Positions 21,586 through 33,680 of a stretch of 64,000 nt of DNA are shown in pieces. The notes under the pieces were generated by a model. It was not told the DNA's origin. It saw only the letters and a list, made by a program, of their open reading frames with translations, and did not search any database. Where the stretch lies: positions 12,407,534 through 12,471,533 of the forward strand of contig OZ025277.1 in the NCBI GenBank assembly GCA_964019165.1. The letters are read 5' to 3'. This DNA is from Mastigias papua. Its lineage: Eukaryota > Cnidaria > Scyphozoa > Rhizostomeae > Mastigiidae. The translations under genes were made by a program, and so were the position numbers. Position 1 is the first letter of the stretch, and every line of letters starts with the position of its first letter.

Positions 21586-22304
21586 TTTCAGGGGCTGTTA
21601 AGTTGAGCTGAGCTTTTGCTACTTGGTGAAATGTCTACGAATATAGGAGGATGAGACTCTTTGAGAGTCAGAAATTAATGAAGGCAAGCTGAACTACAAA
21701 TAGTTCTGCATTAATTTACCTTGAATTAAACTAGGACAAGCCGCTGCCTTTGGATAAAACTATCCCCTGTATTCTTGCAAGCCTGGTACGTAAGTGACTA
21801 TGCTATATTACATTAATAGTGTACAAAGTTTTTCAACATTCCGTTTTAAACTCCACCTCTATGCAATCTATTCTTACATAACGGTAGATTTCTATCGAAC
21901 ATTGTTTGGTAAAATCAATTTTTCAGCCAAAAAGAAATACTCAATGACGTGGAAGTTGGAATGCAATTTTGAAAAAAGAATTCAAAAATTTCTAAGCTGT
22001 AAGGTAAGGCGCTTTCTGCTAGAGAATATCTGTGTCCTTAAAATTAACCCCGCGACCGCAAAGATTCGTTTGAACCATCCGCCTGTAATCCTACCAGTCA
22101 AGATAGTGAAACTCTGCGTTCCTACAAAACGGAGATACATCTATAGAACGTCATTCTAAATGCTTCTCTCTTTTAAAGAAACCTGATAAGACCAATGAAG
22201 CAGGTTTGCTGGCAATGAAGAACTAAGCGGTATCCTCTAAACTAGATGAAGCAGCATATTAACTGGAAAATTCTTCATAGCAGATTTACCAGCTACACGT
22301 TTCT

Positions 22305-22690
22305 TTATAAGAACGTTTTTTCGCTCATTACTGAGACTTTCCTAGCTTTGTCATGATTTTAGAACAAAAACTTTCTTAAGACTTTCTTAGCACGAATATT
22401 CGAGCAATATACATAATATTGCAGTATTACTCAGAAACACAGGCAATACACAAACATGCCACTAAGATACCTAGAATATCACAAGAAATCTATACAAATG
22501 TAACAAAGGAGATGACACGCTTGCATGGAAACTAGAATTCTAAATGTGTATCAACTTATCAACTTTCTTAGGTCTCAAAAATCCAGTACTGAACTTTCTT
22601 AACTTTCTTAACTTTTTGAGCAGCCGAGTACTGTTTCATACAAATCATTTTCTTATTCAAAAAATACACAAGCATTCTTGCCAGTAGCAA
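22305..22690 (+). repeat. Interspersed repeat family A, copy 2 (near full length)
   Basis: The left arm begins near TTTATAAGAACGTTTTTTCG. The middle has CTTTCTTAAGACTTTCTTAGCACGAATATT, in part, and ATCACAAGAAATCTATAC. The right arm has GGTCTCAAAAATCCAGTACT, a duplicated CTTTCTTAA and GAGCAGCCGAGTACTG. The outer ends are weakly inverted relative to each other (TATAAGAA versus TTCTTAT). Confidence 0.75.
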
Positions 22691-23578
22691 ATTGTAAATC
22701 AGAGGTGATTTTACTACGGGTGAATTGAGACAAAATGTAACTTGCAAGAGAGCCTGCTCTTAAAGTGATGTGCCTAAAATGGAATTATAAAACAAAACGT
22801 ATATTTTTATCACAAAATCTGATCCAGTCAAAGGCTCAAAATCTTGACATTGTACCGCGGTGTTATTTGATAGTTCTAAAGGTGTGTCTGGAATACTTCA
22901 CGGTAAGCAAATGTTAGCTCAACTTCAAGTACCCTCAGCCATGTTGGTTACCAAGGTCTATTTGAAAAGCCTATTAAACGGATAGGCCTTATATGACTAA
23001 TGGCTTAGACACCGTGGAAAGTGGCACCGGTAGCTATTGGGGGATTTCGTTTTCGAAAACGTATTATCCCGCGTAAGTTTATTGTTCCCAGTTCTGAACA
23101 AATGTTATTAATTGTACAGGTATACTCTGTCTATCTTCTAAAGCCTGCCCAGTCCGCTACTGTACACACTTCTTCTATGAATTCGGTGACATCTACATCT
23201 ACTGCCAAGAGAATTGCGGTGCAGACAACGCTTTGCAAACATTCTAAGTCCTCTTCAAACCTTGCACTTTTTACTGTAGCATTGCTACTTCACAATGTTT
23301 AGCTTCTTAAAGTACACAATGGTTAATATAGTTCATCTGTATTTATAAACTGTGAGCCAAATTTGTCAGTGCTGCACTTCAAAATCGGCCTGTCTATCTG
23401 CCAATTCCTTATCAAAACACGGCAACTTGTTCGTATGAGCATTGTAGTGAGAGCCCAAAGGGCCTATGCATCATATGAATCAGATTAAATCAACTTTTTA
23501 TGATGATCATTGATGACTTTTCTGATTCATGGTTTTCCATCAGAAGCAGACGGACTATCTCAGTATACTGTAATTACG

Positions 23579-23729
23579 GCCCATTATGACTTAGTTCACA
23601 TTTCGAATTTCGCATGCAAACTTATTGTTCCTAGTCAATATGCGAACGTTTTGCGATGTGCGAACTCTCTAATGTGGACTGGGAACAATGAGTTTGCATG
23701 CGAAATCCGAAAGTAAGTGGAAATGGGTC
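23579..23729. mobile_element. 151-bp inverted-repeat element
   Basis: Arms of more than 50 bp: ATTTCGCATGCAAACTTATT at the left against AATGAGTTTGCATGCGAAAT at the right, extending outward to GCCCATT versus AATGGGTC. A partial relative of one arm (AAGTTTATTGTTCCCAGT) is at about 23076. No target duplication could be fixed. Confidence 0.75.
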
Positions 23730-25254
23730 TTTATAGATAACAAGCGGCCAATTGAACAAGGAATTAGTAAAGCAAATAGCTAAATGCTAGAACAAGCAAG
23801 GAAAAAAGCAGAGAATTTAACGAGATTTGATTGCTGGTCAGGTCAACTTATGCAAACATGATGTAATATTCACATGGCGCTTACAATCACATGCTACCAA
23901 CATAGAGCAAGAAGTCGCGAAGCAAGAAAGTTGTGGCGTCTGCCAAATAACTCCAATTTTATCTTCTACATACCTTTTTACAATAAGCGTGAAACATTTA
24001 TCTATTTAAAAAATTTAATGTGGATAAGGGAATCGACTACATCAAGGGGCAACAATGCAAAGTGGATTTGTCACACGTAGACAGAAGCATGGAATAGAAA
24101 CATATTCAATGACTGACATTGTGCCCAAATAGTTTCTTTCATTATCATGCCTAGAGAGGCAAGTTTAATGCATAACTATCGACTTTTGGAAACAATATAA
24201 CACAATTCTAGCTTTGCAAAAATGATCAAAGATCAAGCTGAAATTTGAATGAAGGAATCAATGAAACCGAGGCTAGAAAATAAGAGCAGTATTCTTTTAT
24301 TTGATAATTTGGATGAGTGTTGAGTATGATCACCAAAAATAGTCTCTGTTACTTTACTCTAAAATTCAGTCTTTCCTTCTTTTCAGTAGAAAGGGCTCTA
24401 AGTAGGGACGTACCACTCCTCCGTTCCGTTCACATACCATTATACGTGCATGAGTTTTTAAACAGAGGTAACCAGCTACTTCAGTAGACTATATACCTGC
24501 CTATAACTATTTTAGGAATCTAAGAAAACACCTATTACTCTCCTTTCTGTTTGCATTTTCCTCAGATAGTTATGCTAGACTCGAAAACCTCTTATTAGCA
24601 AACAAACTGTACTCCTTGAATTTTGAATACAACATGAAACAAAGTTCGTTTGGGAACTCGTGATCCAATATGCTGCACTATTTCATAGCGCAAATCAATA
24701 TTTCAGATATTTTTCGATCTATCTACAGACTGGTACATGTGTTTTTTGTTGCCTACTGTTGCTGTTTACTTGCTGAATAAATATTTTAGTGAAGCGTATA
24801 AACCAAAAGGTTGGCAATACCTTGTGATACACGAAGGAATACATCGTTACATCGTTACAGAAAAGCAGCCTTTCGAACACATTTCTCGAAAACAGCTTCT
24901 GAAATAAATCCTTTGGGAGCATTTTTGATTTATGTGAAAGCGATCGGTAACATTTCCTAACACCTGGAATTACTTCAGTTTAAATAAATCGTCTTCTCTG
25001 AAATGAGAACCATTAAGCGTGTTCGCAAGCAGATACAAGTCATATGAATGAATGTTGGGGTAAAGATGTCAACAAGTATTTTCTGGCCAAAGACAGTCTG
25101 GAGAATGGCAATGGGCGACGTCCAACAGAATAATAAAAAATGGGAAATCTGAGCAACTTATTTCACGATATGGAATAACTTGGTTGAGCCCAATGGAGTG
25201 AAGACTGCATCAATAGTTAATTGCTCTAGATTCCTTTTTGTGTAACAAGAACCA

Positions 25255-25335
25255 GATTATTTTAGCCCAGGCTCGATGTTTTTAATTTTTAATGATTTTA
25301 GACTCAAATGTTCTTAAAATTCTTCTTATTTCAAG
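25255..25335. repeat. Family B end fragment
   Basis: GGCTCGATGTTTTTAA, TTTTAGACTCAAATGTTCTT and AAAATTCTTCTTAT match the terminal part of family B elements at 55.1-55.5 kb. Confidence 0.5.
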
Positions 25336-27685
25336 GGCGATTTTCGCAAATATTTGAGAAACGACACGCATTATACATTTCTAAAACATTCGGCAGGGTT
25401 ACTTTTGAAAATAAAGCAGCAAATGTTAATGTTTAGGAACAATCTCATTAGAATTTGCTTGCCATAACAATATGCATGTTTGAATGCCTGTGAAAAGTCC
25501 CTAAATGGCTAAGCATATTCTGACAGCATTCTTATTTTTAGCGAATTGAACCTACGCATTCACTCAAAGAATATTCTTTTAAAAACAGTGTACTGGGACA
25601 TTCAACGAGAAGCCTGTGATCTTGAACTCTGGAAAGCTCTTCGACGAATGCGGCCGCATTTGCTTCCGTATAACTACCGTATAACTGCAATACCAAACAC
25701 GATCTAGCTTCCAAAAAGTTGTGATAATCAAAACGCCTTTCTTGAACAGTTTTGCATTGCAAAGAAATATGACAGTTTTTACTTTTATGGTTTTCTTCCA
25801 AATTTAATGGATATATCTTCCTTAAGTACACAAGAAAGGTTCATTCCTCCAACAGACACTGACTGACTAGAAGAGACTTAGATCAATTTCAAAAGCTTTA
25901 CAGTGGGTGGAATTTATACATACCTATACTTTGCACAATATCCAATTTGAATCTAAAAAAACTCTGCTTGGTCGACCAATTTTGCACTAATATCCTATCA
26001 CTGAAACCTTCAATAACATAAATCTCAACTGCGAGAGGTTGTTTTAAGAGACAATTCTGCTCTTATAAGATTATCAACTAAAGCATACCTGCAACTTGCA
26101 AAAATACTGGCTGCACCGTCCTCCAATTTTCTATATACTTTACTGATTTCTTGTAGATACCACTTAATTGCCGTGTCTCTCAAAGCAAATGGTCATAAAT
26201 CAAGATAAACCAGGATTAAAGTTCCTTTGACAAATTGCCCAGTGACTTCAATTCAATTTAAGCGGATTTTGTTTTGTTCAAAGCGACAGTTCACCTTTTT
26301 CGCCTCGTCTCCGAAACTTCTTCTTCCCCGTAATTCGTAGACTGTGCAGTACAATATCTGCCGATTCAAAAGCAATTAATCCTTCAATCATTTATTCCGA
26401 GCGCTGGCAGATTACTGGTCCAGCCAACCGATGTCCCTCTTTTCGTCCTATCTCTACGCGAGCTTGATAGCAAATGACTCCGGCGCAGTTTAACCAGCCT
26501 CCTCGTAGACCCAACACTGAGGTCAGCTGATTGCGTCCTGCGCCCTTTGAATTCATGTAATTCTCAATAGCAAACCGTAACAAGATTGTGGAGCGCCAAT
26601 TCCAATAGGAGATTTATCAGACTAAAAGATACATACAATGCACGAATATGGTTGACCGGTAGTATATCGAGAACTGATTCAGCCGGGATATTTAAGAGGG
26701 TTCCCATGTTTAGACTCCTAACTCGGATATTACATTGTCGCACGATCAGTGATTGCCCATTTGTCTAAGATATTTGGTACTTCCAGGGCATGGAGAAGAT
26801 CAATTTCCGCGTGCGAATGAAATTTACCGAGATGATTTGAACTGATAACAATGCACACCGATAAGGCAGGGCCTAAATAGATTGTTCCGACCTCAATGTG
26901 TGAATAGAAACAGAATGTCAGCTAATATGGGAAACTCCTGCTAATATCCTTAGTGATGCCAATGAGTATTTGAAGCATTTGTGACTCACTTTGTTATTAG
27001 TAACTGTGCAGTTACTATCTATAGTCCGTTATCAAAGCATACAACTTGCTTTTTAGAGAACGCGCAATTAAACCTTAATTGCTTTTGAGTTCCTGATTGA
27101 AGGGAGACTAAACTGCGTCTGGCACTTATGATTTCCCAATTTGTAATTCAAGGTAAGACGTGCAGGACTAGATTCAAAGACGTCACTGAGAACCTAATCT
27201 AGGTAATGGGACGTCAGCGTTTGGGTCTACACGCATTTTTTTTACAAGCAACTGCTTTATAAGCAAGGCAGTGCTTGGCAAAGCAAAAAGTTAAGCAATT
27301 TTAGTACTGGATTGAAGACTGCTAAGCAATTTGAAAAATGTGTGCATGGAGCTTTGGGCAGATCGTAAACTAACTTTGGAAGGAGCTATTATCTTGATTA
27401 GAAATATTACATTTGGTCGAGTTGGTGTTCATGAATAAAAAGTGCAAACAAAACCTATCGTTAATTTTTTTATTTATCTTTAATTTATCGTGCCTTCTGA
27501 CATGAATATGGCCCTATATTTACCTTTTTCTAATCCATTTTCAAAAAACACGAACAAAAAGTTAAGCAATTGCTAAGCAATTTTGAGTACTCAAATTTGC
27601 CTTCCAGCTAAGCAATTTTTAGTACTGAGCCCGAGTTGAAATTGCTTATAAAAAAAAAATGCTTGTAGTCTACCAGAGAACCATG

Positions 27686-27830
27686 GGCGAGTGGCCGGGT
27701 ATTTACTCGAGGCGAACCTCGGTTCGTAGCCCAGATGCTCGCTCACCGTCCACCCAGCAGCAAATGGGCACCAGCTGGCAGCTCCTAGGAGGTAAGGAAA
27801 GAAACTAGCCACACTGCCTACAACAGTGCT
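27686..27830 (+). mobile_element. tRNA-derived SINE, plus-strand copy
   Basis: The head GGGCGAGTGGCCGGG is a box-A-like tRNA start, and GGTTCGTAGCC at 27721 is box B. The body GATGCTCGCTCACCGTCCAC, then CAAATGGGCACC, matches the element at 36520-36793 on the other strand. The family resembles a leucine or serine tRNA-type SINE. The 73-codon minus-strand frame here is a by-product. Confidence 0.75.
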
Positions 27831-28375
27831 TTCAATCTAACAGGCACTCCCAACATATACAGGACTAACCTTTACTAGTTGTAAATTTCTGTGGTTGATA
27901 ATAATTTGTAATGGAATTCTATTCCATGTTTTGCATTATTTAAGAAGCTTATTGCTACTCTAAAAATATTACTTATCTGTCCTATTTTTGGTGGTAAATA
28001 TTGACTTACTGTAAAAAATAATTTCATATACTTTAAAGCGCTTAGTATCGGTTCAGTCTTCTAGGGCGATAAGATGCGCTTTTATTTCGTATTAGAAAGC
28101 AATGTCAGACGGAGCTGTCTTAACGAACTATGATATTTTAAACAGTTTTGCCTAGGGCGGTGGAAGCGAATTTAGCAAATTTTTACAGTTCCAGTTCCTA
28201 GATAGACATAAAACCATGCGCAAAACTATCAAGGAATATCAATTTATCAAGAAAGTTCCAGGCAGTATGTAATTAAGAATCTCGTCAGTATCATCTACTT
28301 CGGAGAATTACACTTAAAGCAAATATGCTGGGTTTTTCGCCAACGTATTCGGAATAATTCTTCAGAAGACACATG
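27831..28375. other. No feature seen
   Basis: AT-rich DNA between the SINE and the GAGT array; no gene or repeat recognised. Confidence 0.5.
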
Positions 28376-28921
28376 AGCAAGTAAGTGAGTGGGCGAGGGA
28401 GTAAATGAAAAAATTGCAAAAAAGCATATTAGTGAGTGGGTAAGCGAGCGAGTGAGTGAGTGAGTGAGTGAGTGAGTGAGTGAGTGAGTGAGTGAGTGAG
28501 TGAGTGAGTGAGTGAGTGAGTGAGCGAGTGACGGAGTGAGTGAGTGAATGAATGAGTAAATGAGTAGGTATACTATTCTATCGAGTAGGTGACTTTGTGT
28601 GTGAGTGAGAGAGCTATTGAGTGAATACTTAAATCCATGAGTGAGCAAGTGAGTGATTGAGTGAATGAGTGAGTTAGAGAGTGACGGAGTGGGTGAATGA
28701 ATGAATGAATGAATGAATGAATGAATGAATGAATGAATGAATGAATACATTGAGAGAATGAAAGGGCAAATGAGTATACTATTGAGTGGGTGACTTTGTG
28801 TGTGAGTGAGTGAGCTATTGAGTGAATAATTAAGTCCATGGGTAAGCAAATGAGTGAGTGAGTGAGTGAGTGAGTGAGTGAGTGAGTGAGTGAGTGAGTG
28901 AGTGAATGAGTGAGTGAGTGA
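28376..28921. repeat. GAGT/GAAT tetranucleotide array
   Basis: Long pure GAGT blocks at about 28450-28530 and 28850-28920, a GAAT block at about 28695-28747, and degenerate spacers that are themselves repeated (GTGACTTTGTGTGTGAGTGA occurs near 28588 and 28790). A segmental duplication of about 200 bp has enlarged the array. Its THSL-type and SFIH-type open frames of up to 184 codons are repeat artefacts. Confidence 0.95.
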
Positions 28922-30043
28922 ATAACACTAAAGTTGAGACGTCAGCTGGAAATGACATTATGCTTCTATAATACGAAACATCCTTACAGATTACTCGTTG
29001 TCTAGAGAAAATGCAAAGATCTGAAATCATGAGTCCAGAGACAGGGATATAGAGCAGCGCAAGGTGTGGTATATTTGGGCACCTATTTGGGTGGTATGTG
29101 GGCATTATTATGGTGTTCATCCTAGACTTGTTTGAATGAAAAGTTCAAGAAACAGAGTAGGAGAAACTGCACCATCAACAACATTAAGCTCTATATTTGC
29201 TCTTCCAATAGGAAGGAAGGTATGAGAAGGATATCTAAAAGTATTCTTTATATTTGCCGAAGAAGCCATAACACGGAGAGCATTCCCTACGAATACTGAA
29301 ATTGCATACCAAAATAGCATGCGGGATTCAGGATGTTTTCGTGCTAAAACTAAACAACTCGTGGTATGAAAGGGGAGCGACAACCAACATTTTATGTAAT
29401 AGTAAGTCACAGCTCGCCGTGGAATAGTCTCAAAAAGGGAGAGAAAACAGACCTTAGAACTTTTTAAACTTCCATTCCGCCTCCTACCGCTAAAGCAACT
29501 GATGAAATGAAAACTTTTCAATAAACAAAGTTTGCTTGTGTGATCGAGGAATAGCGGTTATGTGAGGAATTGGTGTCATTGAAACTTCTATGCGATATTA
29601 CGCTGGCCCTTTTGTTTTCTTTCGACGTCTGAGTCTTGTTTAAAGTAAGGATTCGATCGCGTCTGGCCCTTCCACACAAACGTTGCTTTATGGGCTTGTC
29701 AAGTAGTCTTCCGCGCGGTCGCTCAAATGCGGCAGTGTTTGGTGTAAGTGTCGTTTGTTTGCAGGAAAGAATAGCGCTGTTGTAACAAGGAAGGTACCAG
29801 ATCACATTTTAACTAAGACAAAGTGGTTCTTATTGACAGTTTCAAGCAACATAAGGGTGCAAATGACGACTCGACTATACTAGTTTTACTACAGACCATC
29901 CGAAGGCTACCGAATATACCTTGAACAAGAAGACATGAGCATTTGATTGGATGCAGGGCTGCATGTATGACCTCTCCACTGACCCTATCCGTTTTTCTAA
30001 CAGATATTTGTTTAAGCCAACAAATAGCAACGATGAATTGTGT

Positions 30044-30078
<35 letters not shown>

Positions 30079-30490
30079 TGCCACAGAAACTCTTTTAAAC
30101 TGCAAATGCGTTTGGAACTAGAGTGAAAACTAGTCTATCATACAGAATTTGCGAAACTAGGCGTAAAAAAGTCGGTATTCCTTCTATTCAACTAAGTATT
30201 TCTATCTCTAGTTTTGTTGCACCCCTCGCCTTGCTAATCGGAAGATATTTCTCCAAAGCAAACGAGACGAAGTAGGTTACAGTAGGCATAAATCGTATGC
30301 AATCGTAAAGTGCTATTAAATCATGGTGTACGTACTAGTTAGTAGCCGTGGGCAAAAAAAACAAGGAAAACCAAAGCGGGCATAAGGCCTACGAGTCTGA
30401 CAAAGTATATTAAAAACAACTGCATGTTAAGTAGTGAACTATTCAAAAACCACTGCCTCTTGTGCTGTCGGTGTTGTTCCTATAAATATA
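28922..30490. other. No gene recognised
   Basis: Contains a C-tract followed by (TC)n at about 30047-30078. A 134-codon minus-strand frame at 29117-29521 shows no motif I can name and is not called. Confidence 0.45.
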
Positions 30491-30494
30491 CGCT

Positions 30495-30860
30495 TTTTTA
30501 TAAGAAAGTTTTTTGCGCCTCGGTATTGAACCTTTATTTAATTCTTTCATGATTTCCTGAAACTTTCTTAAGACATTCTTAGCACGAATATTTAAGTTTA
30601 TGTAATGTTTTAGTGCTACACAGAAAGTCAGGCACTACACAAAAATAATACCGAAATACATAAATTATCACAGGAAATCTGTGCAACTTAAACAAGAGAG
30701 ATGATGGGCTTGCATGAACATTGGACTTTCATGTGTGCATCAACTTAACAACTTCCTTAGGCCTCAGAAACCCTGTGCTAAACTTTCTTACCTCTTTGAG
30801 CAATCGGTAAACCTGCTTTCTTATAAACTACTTTTGTATGGAAAACGTGTAATACATTTA
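30495..30860 (+). repeat. Interspersed repeat family A, copy 3 (near full length)
   Basis: TTTTTTATAAGAAAGTTTTT at the left end, CTTAGCACGAATATTTAAGT, GTGCTACACAGAAAGTCAGG, ATCACAGGAAATCTGTGCAA, GATGGGCTTGCATG, GGCCTCAGAAACCCTGTGCT and CTGCTTTCTTATAAAC at the right end. Same order as copy 2. Confidence 0.75.
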
Positions 30861-31439
30861 CGTAAAATCAACTCACCTTTATCAAATGCTCTTTAGCTTC
30901 CCTCTTTTCGCAATGCCAAGTCAATACTATGGGAGATCAGACATTAACAAAAATTATGCTTTGATTTTCAACAATATGCTTGATGAAATGGCTATTTACA
31001 CATCACAGACTCGCTTTTACGCCGAACAAGACTTACAACCGGACGCGATTCGTTAGATGTTGGCGGAAACGTATAAGATGGAGACAGAATTCAAGCAATT
31101 TTCTGATCAACTTGGGCGCGCAGCCAATGGCTACCAATGGAGATGAAGGAGTGCATACCTTTCTTTTTAATAAGAAACTTGGATCGGCACCAAGGACCAA
31201 AAGTCTCTTAATTTGGCATTAAAATGTTCACATTTCAGTACTAGCAGTTTCTTAATTGATTTCTTATTTCCTGGATCTAGAACTGCTTATTGTTTGAAAT
31301 TTGAGCATTCCTGGATGGATATAAACGCTGAATTTCAAGAAAAATGCCCCAGCAGATCAAAATCAAAATCTACAATCTTTTCTCAACAAAATTGAAACAA
31401 ATCAAGACTTAAAAAAACTATTGACAACAGAGCTCAATA

Positions 31440-31870
31440 CCCATTGTCTATCGTCTAGTTTCTTAACTTGTCTTAAGCCCAGCACTAGAGTTTCTTAAAT
31501 TTTTGGCCAGTCTGGTACTAGTCTTTTACAAACCAGTTCATAAAGAAAAACATTACTTGCGATAAGGAGTCGGTCACTCCATGGCACCCTATATTGTCGT
31601 GTGAAATGCAACGGTACTATGAGCACGTGTATTTATTCAGATATCAATATTATAAGAGTAGAAAGGTTGATACGCATTAAGAACTTCAATTTTCGCAGGG
31701 GCCCCCTCCTTGACTTTAACTGCAATAATTTCATGTGCTAATGTACGTATTCCACTGTTCTTTTTCTGTAGTGTCTGTCTGTTTGTCTGGGTAACACAGA
31801 AGTGTTACACAGACACAAACATTCTTGCTAAGGAAGTCTTAACAAAGTCTCTGTACTGAAATCACGAAGA
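31440..31870. repeat. Family A fragments, both orientations
   Basis: GTCTTAAGCCCAGCACTAGA with TTTCTTAAATTTTTGGCCAG at 31467-31510 resembles the right arm. GTGTTACACAGACACAAACA at 31803 and AACAAAGTCTCTGTACTGAAAT (inverse order) at about 31841 resemble the left part in reverse. Old and broken. Confidence 0.45.
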
Positions 31871-33437
31871 CAATACGTGAGAGAGTTTCAAAAAGTGCAT
31901 GTTGCTTTTAAGACAGTGCTATCTCCGTTGTGTGACTATGAGGCAATGCATCATGACGGAATGGGACTCTTGGCAAATGCTAAAAGAGCCAAATGATATA
32001 TCATACTATATTCTGTGATTTGATTCTATTAAATGAGACTGTTTGGTATACTGCATGAAAACAACAAGCTGTCCCGTGTGCATAGGGGTGGAACAGGGGT
32101 TTAAATTTTCCTTTTCAATTAAAATGTTATCGTTTTCTCCCAGTACTCTAGAATGCGCCAAGTTTCCCTTTAAACGTTAGGCGATTTCTCCCATTTCCAT
32201 TACAATGCTGCGATTTTTCCCTTCTCCCTTTTTTTATCAAATTTCAACCGTCCTCCCATCCCCCTTACAAATACTACCACCTGCGTATGACGAAACGAAA
32301 CACTGAGTATGCAAGAGAATACACAAGTGTTCCATGGCCCCTTATAATCTTCAGACAATATCACAATTTATGCTACAACACTTTATTCTCCAGCAACTCT
32401 CTCCAAAACGCAAGTGTCAATAAAAATGCTCTCGCTCCTTCACAACCGAAACATACTTAAATATTCATATAACTTTGCCTCTCCTGGCGGATATTATCAA
32501 GTATGTTAGATATTTTCCTCAGAGCCACCAACGACAAAGTACTTAGCAAAATTCATCTGCACACGTGGAGCATTTTGCTCAACAAAACGCCAACTGTGTG
32601 CTGCTTCCTTTAGCTGTACATTGATGTCTAAATTTTAACAGGAAACTTTTTCTAACACGACGACATTTGTATTCAAACAAAATGAAAATTAGATATATCT
32701 CAAAAACCGTGAACCAATCTGTACTTCTTTCAAAACTCTAAACATCCTAACTATGTACATGAAGCCTCTTTTATAATGTCATTAGATTTCCTCGAGGCCT
32801 CTTTGCAACAGGGGCCGACGCTATTCCTACAACGTTGCGTGTAATGCAAACTATTTGCGCCAAATGTCTTTCCTTACAACCGACTGAAAACCTACATTAC
32901 ATCATGCTTGTGAGAATGAGGCTAAAAAATCGATATGCAAAAGAGATATAACATATAGTTTTGAATGTTCCGGAAGGTGGTAATAGAAACTTGTCTCAGT
33001 ACAGCAGCCCAAACAACTGCTTCTTTCGATATTGTAGCCTTTGTGTCCCATGGTTTATTTAGTTCATATGATTCCCCTGACTCCTTGGATTCCATGGCTC
33101 CCTTGGCTTTCTTAGCTCCTTCTCAGTTTCAATCTCAGTTTCAAAATGCAACTGCATTGCTATCAGGGGTGTGCCAAAGTAGGGATGTGAGGGTGTCACA
33201 TTCCCAAACTGTTTACAGAATCATCCGTAATCGGTAATCTTTTGACTCGTCGGCTTCCATAATGATCGTGCCTTGTCGCTAATTACGGCGCTTTGTCGGT
33301 AATTGAGGCCTTGCCTTGTTCAAACTTGTCGGTGAATTACACCCCTTCTCCCACTAACGAGTTCTCAGGCACATCACTGGTCGCTTTACGATAATAGTAT
33401 AGTACCTCGTTTGCTACATGAAACGTGCCACTTGCTA
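31871..33437. other. No gene; pyrimidine-rich stretch and repeat C
   Basis: A T/C-rich degenerate repeat at about 32100-32280 has recurring CGATTTTCTCCC-like units. Repeat family C copy 1 lies at about 33165-33385. No gene recognised. Confidence 0.45.
33165..33385 (+). repeat. Interspersed repeat family C, copy 1
   Basis: Ordered blocks GTAGGGATGTGAGGG, CTTGTCGCTAATTACGGCGC, TTGTTCAAACTTGTCGG and AGGCACATCACTGG recur, diverged, at 40425-40630. Confidence 0.5.
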
Positions 33438-33680
33438 CAACAGTTGCCAAAAGTCCTGGTGTATTCTGCAATGAACTTTCATTCACCCTCCCCCTCAAAT
33501 AATATTGGTTTTTGGAAAAAGAGCATGCGATAGTGGGCAAATTCCCGTGTTCCATAAACACTGCAACATTGTGCTATAGCGGTGGGGCGTGCGTGTATGT
33601 TGTAGCAATAACAAAATATAGAGGAACGTGGTGTTTTATCAGTTTTTCTAAATGTTCCAAAGACTATTGGCGAGTATTTC
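33438..33680. mobile_element. TA-flanked MITE family, copy 2
   Basis: 243 bp, more diverged than the other two copies. The left end is CAACAGTTGCCAAAAGTCCT after TA (33436-33437); the right end is TATTGGCGAGTATTTC followed by TA. The inner block AATATTGGTTTTTGGAAAAA and GCATGCGATAGTGGG corresponds to copy 1. Confidence 0.75.

Larger units (their letters stand above)
21600..27685. other. Intergenic, repeat-bearing
   Basis: No gene recognised. It contains family A copy 2, the inverted-repeat element at 23579-23729 and a family B fragment at 25255-25335. A 121-codon plus-strand frame at 21794-22159 has no recognisable motif. Confidence 0.5.

Noticed and set aside
28295..28849. 184-codon frame rich in Thr-His-Ser-Leu
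   Set aside because: Tetranucleotide GAGT/GAAT repeat; the peptide periodicity follows the DNA repeat.
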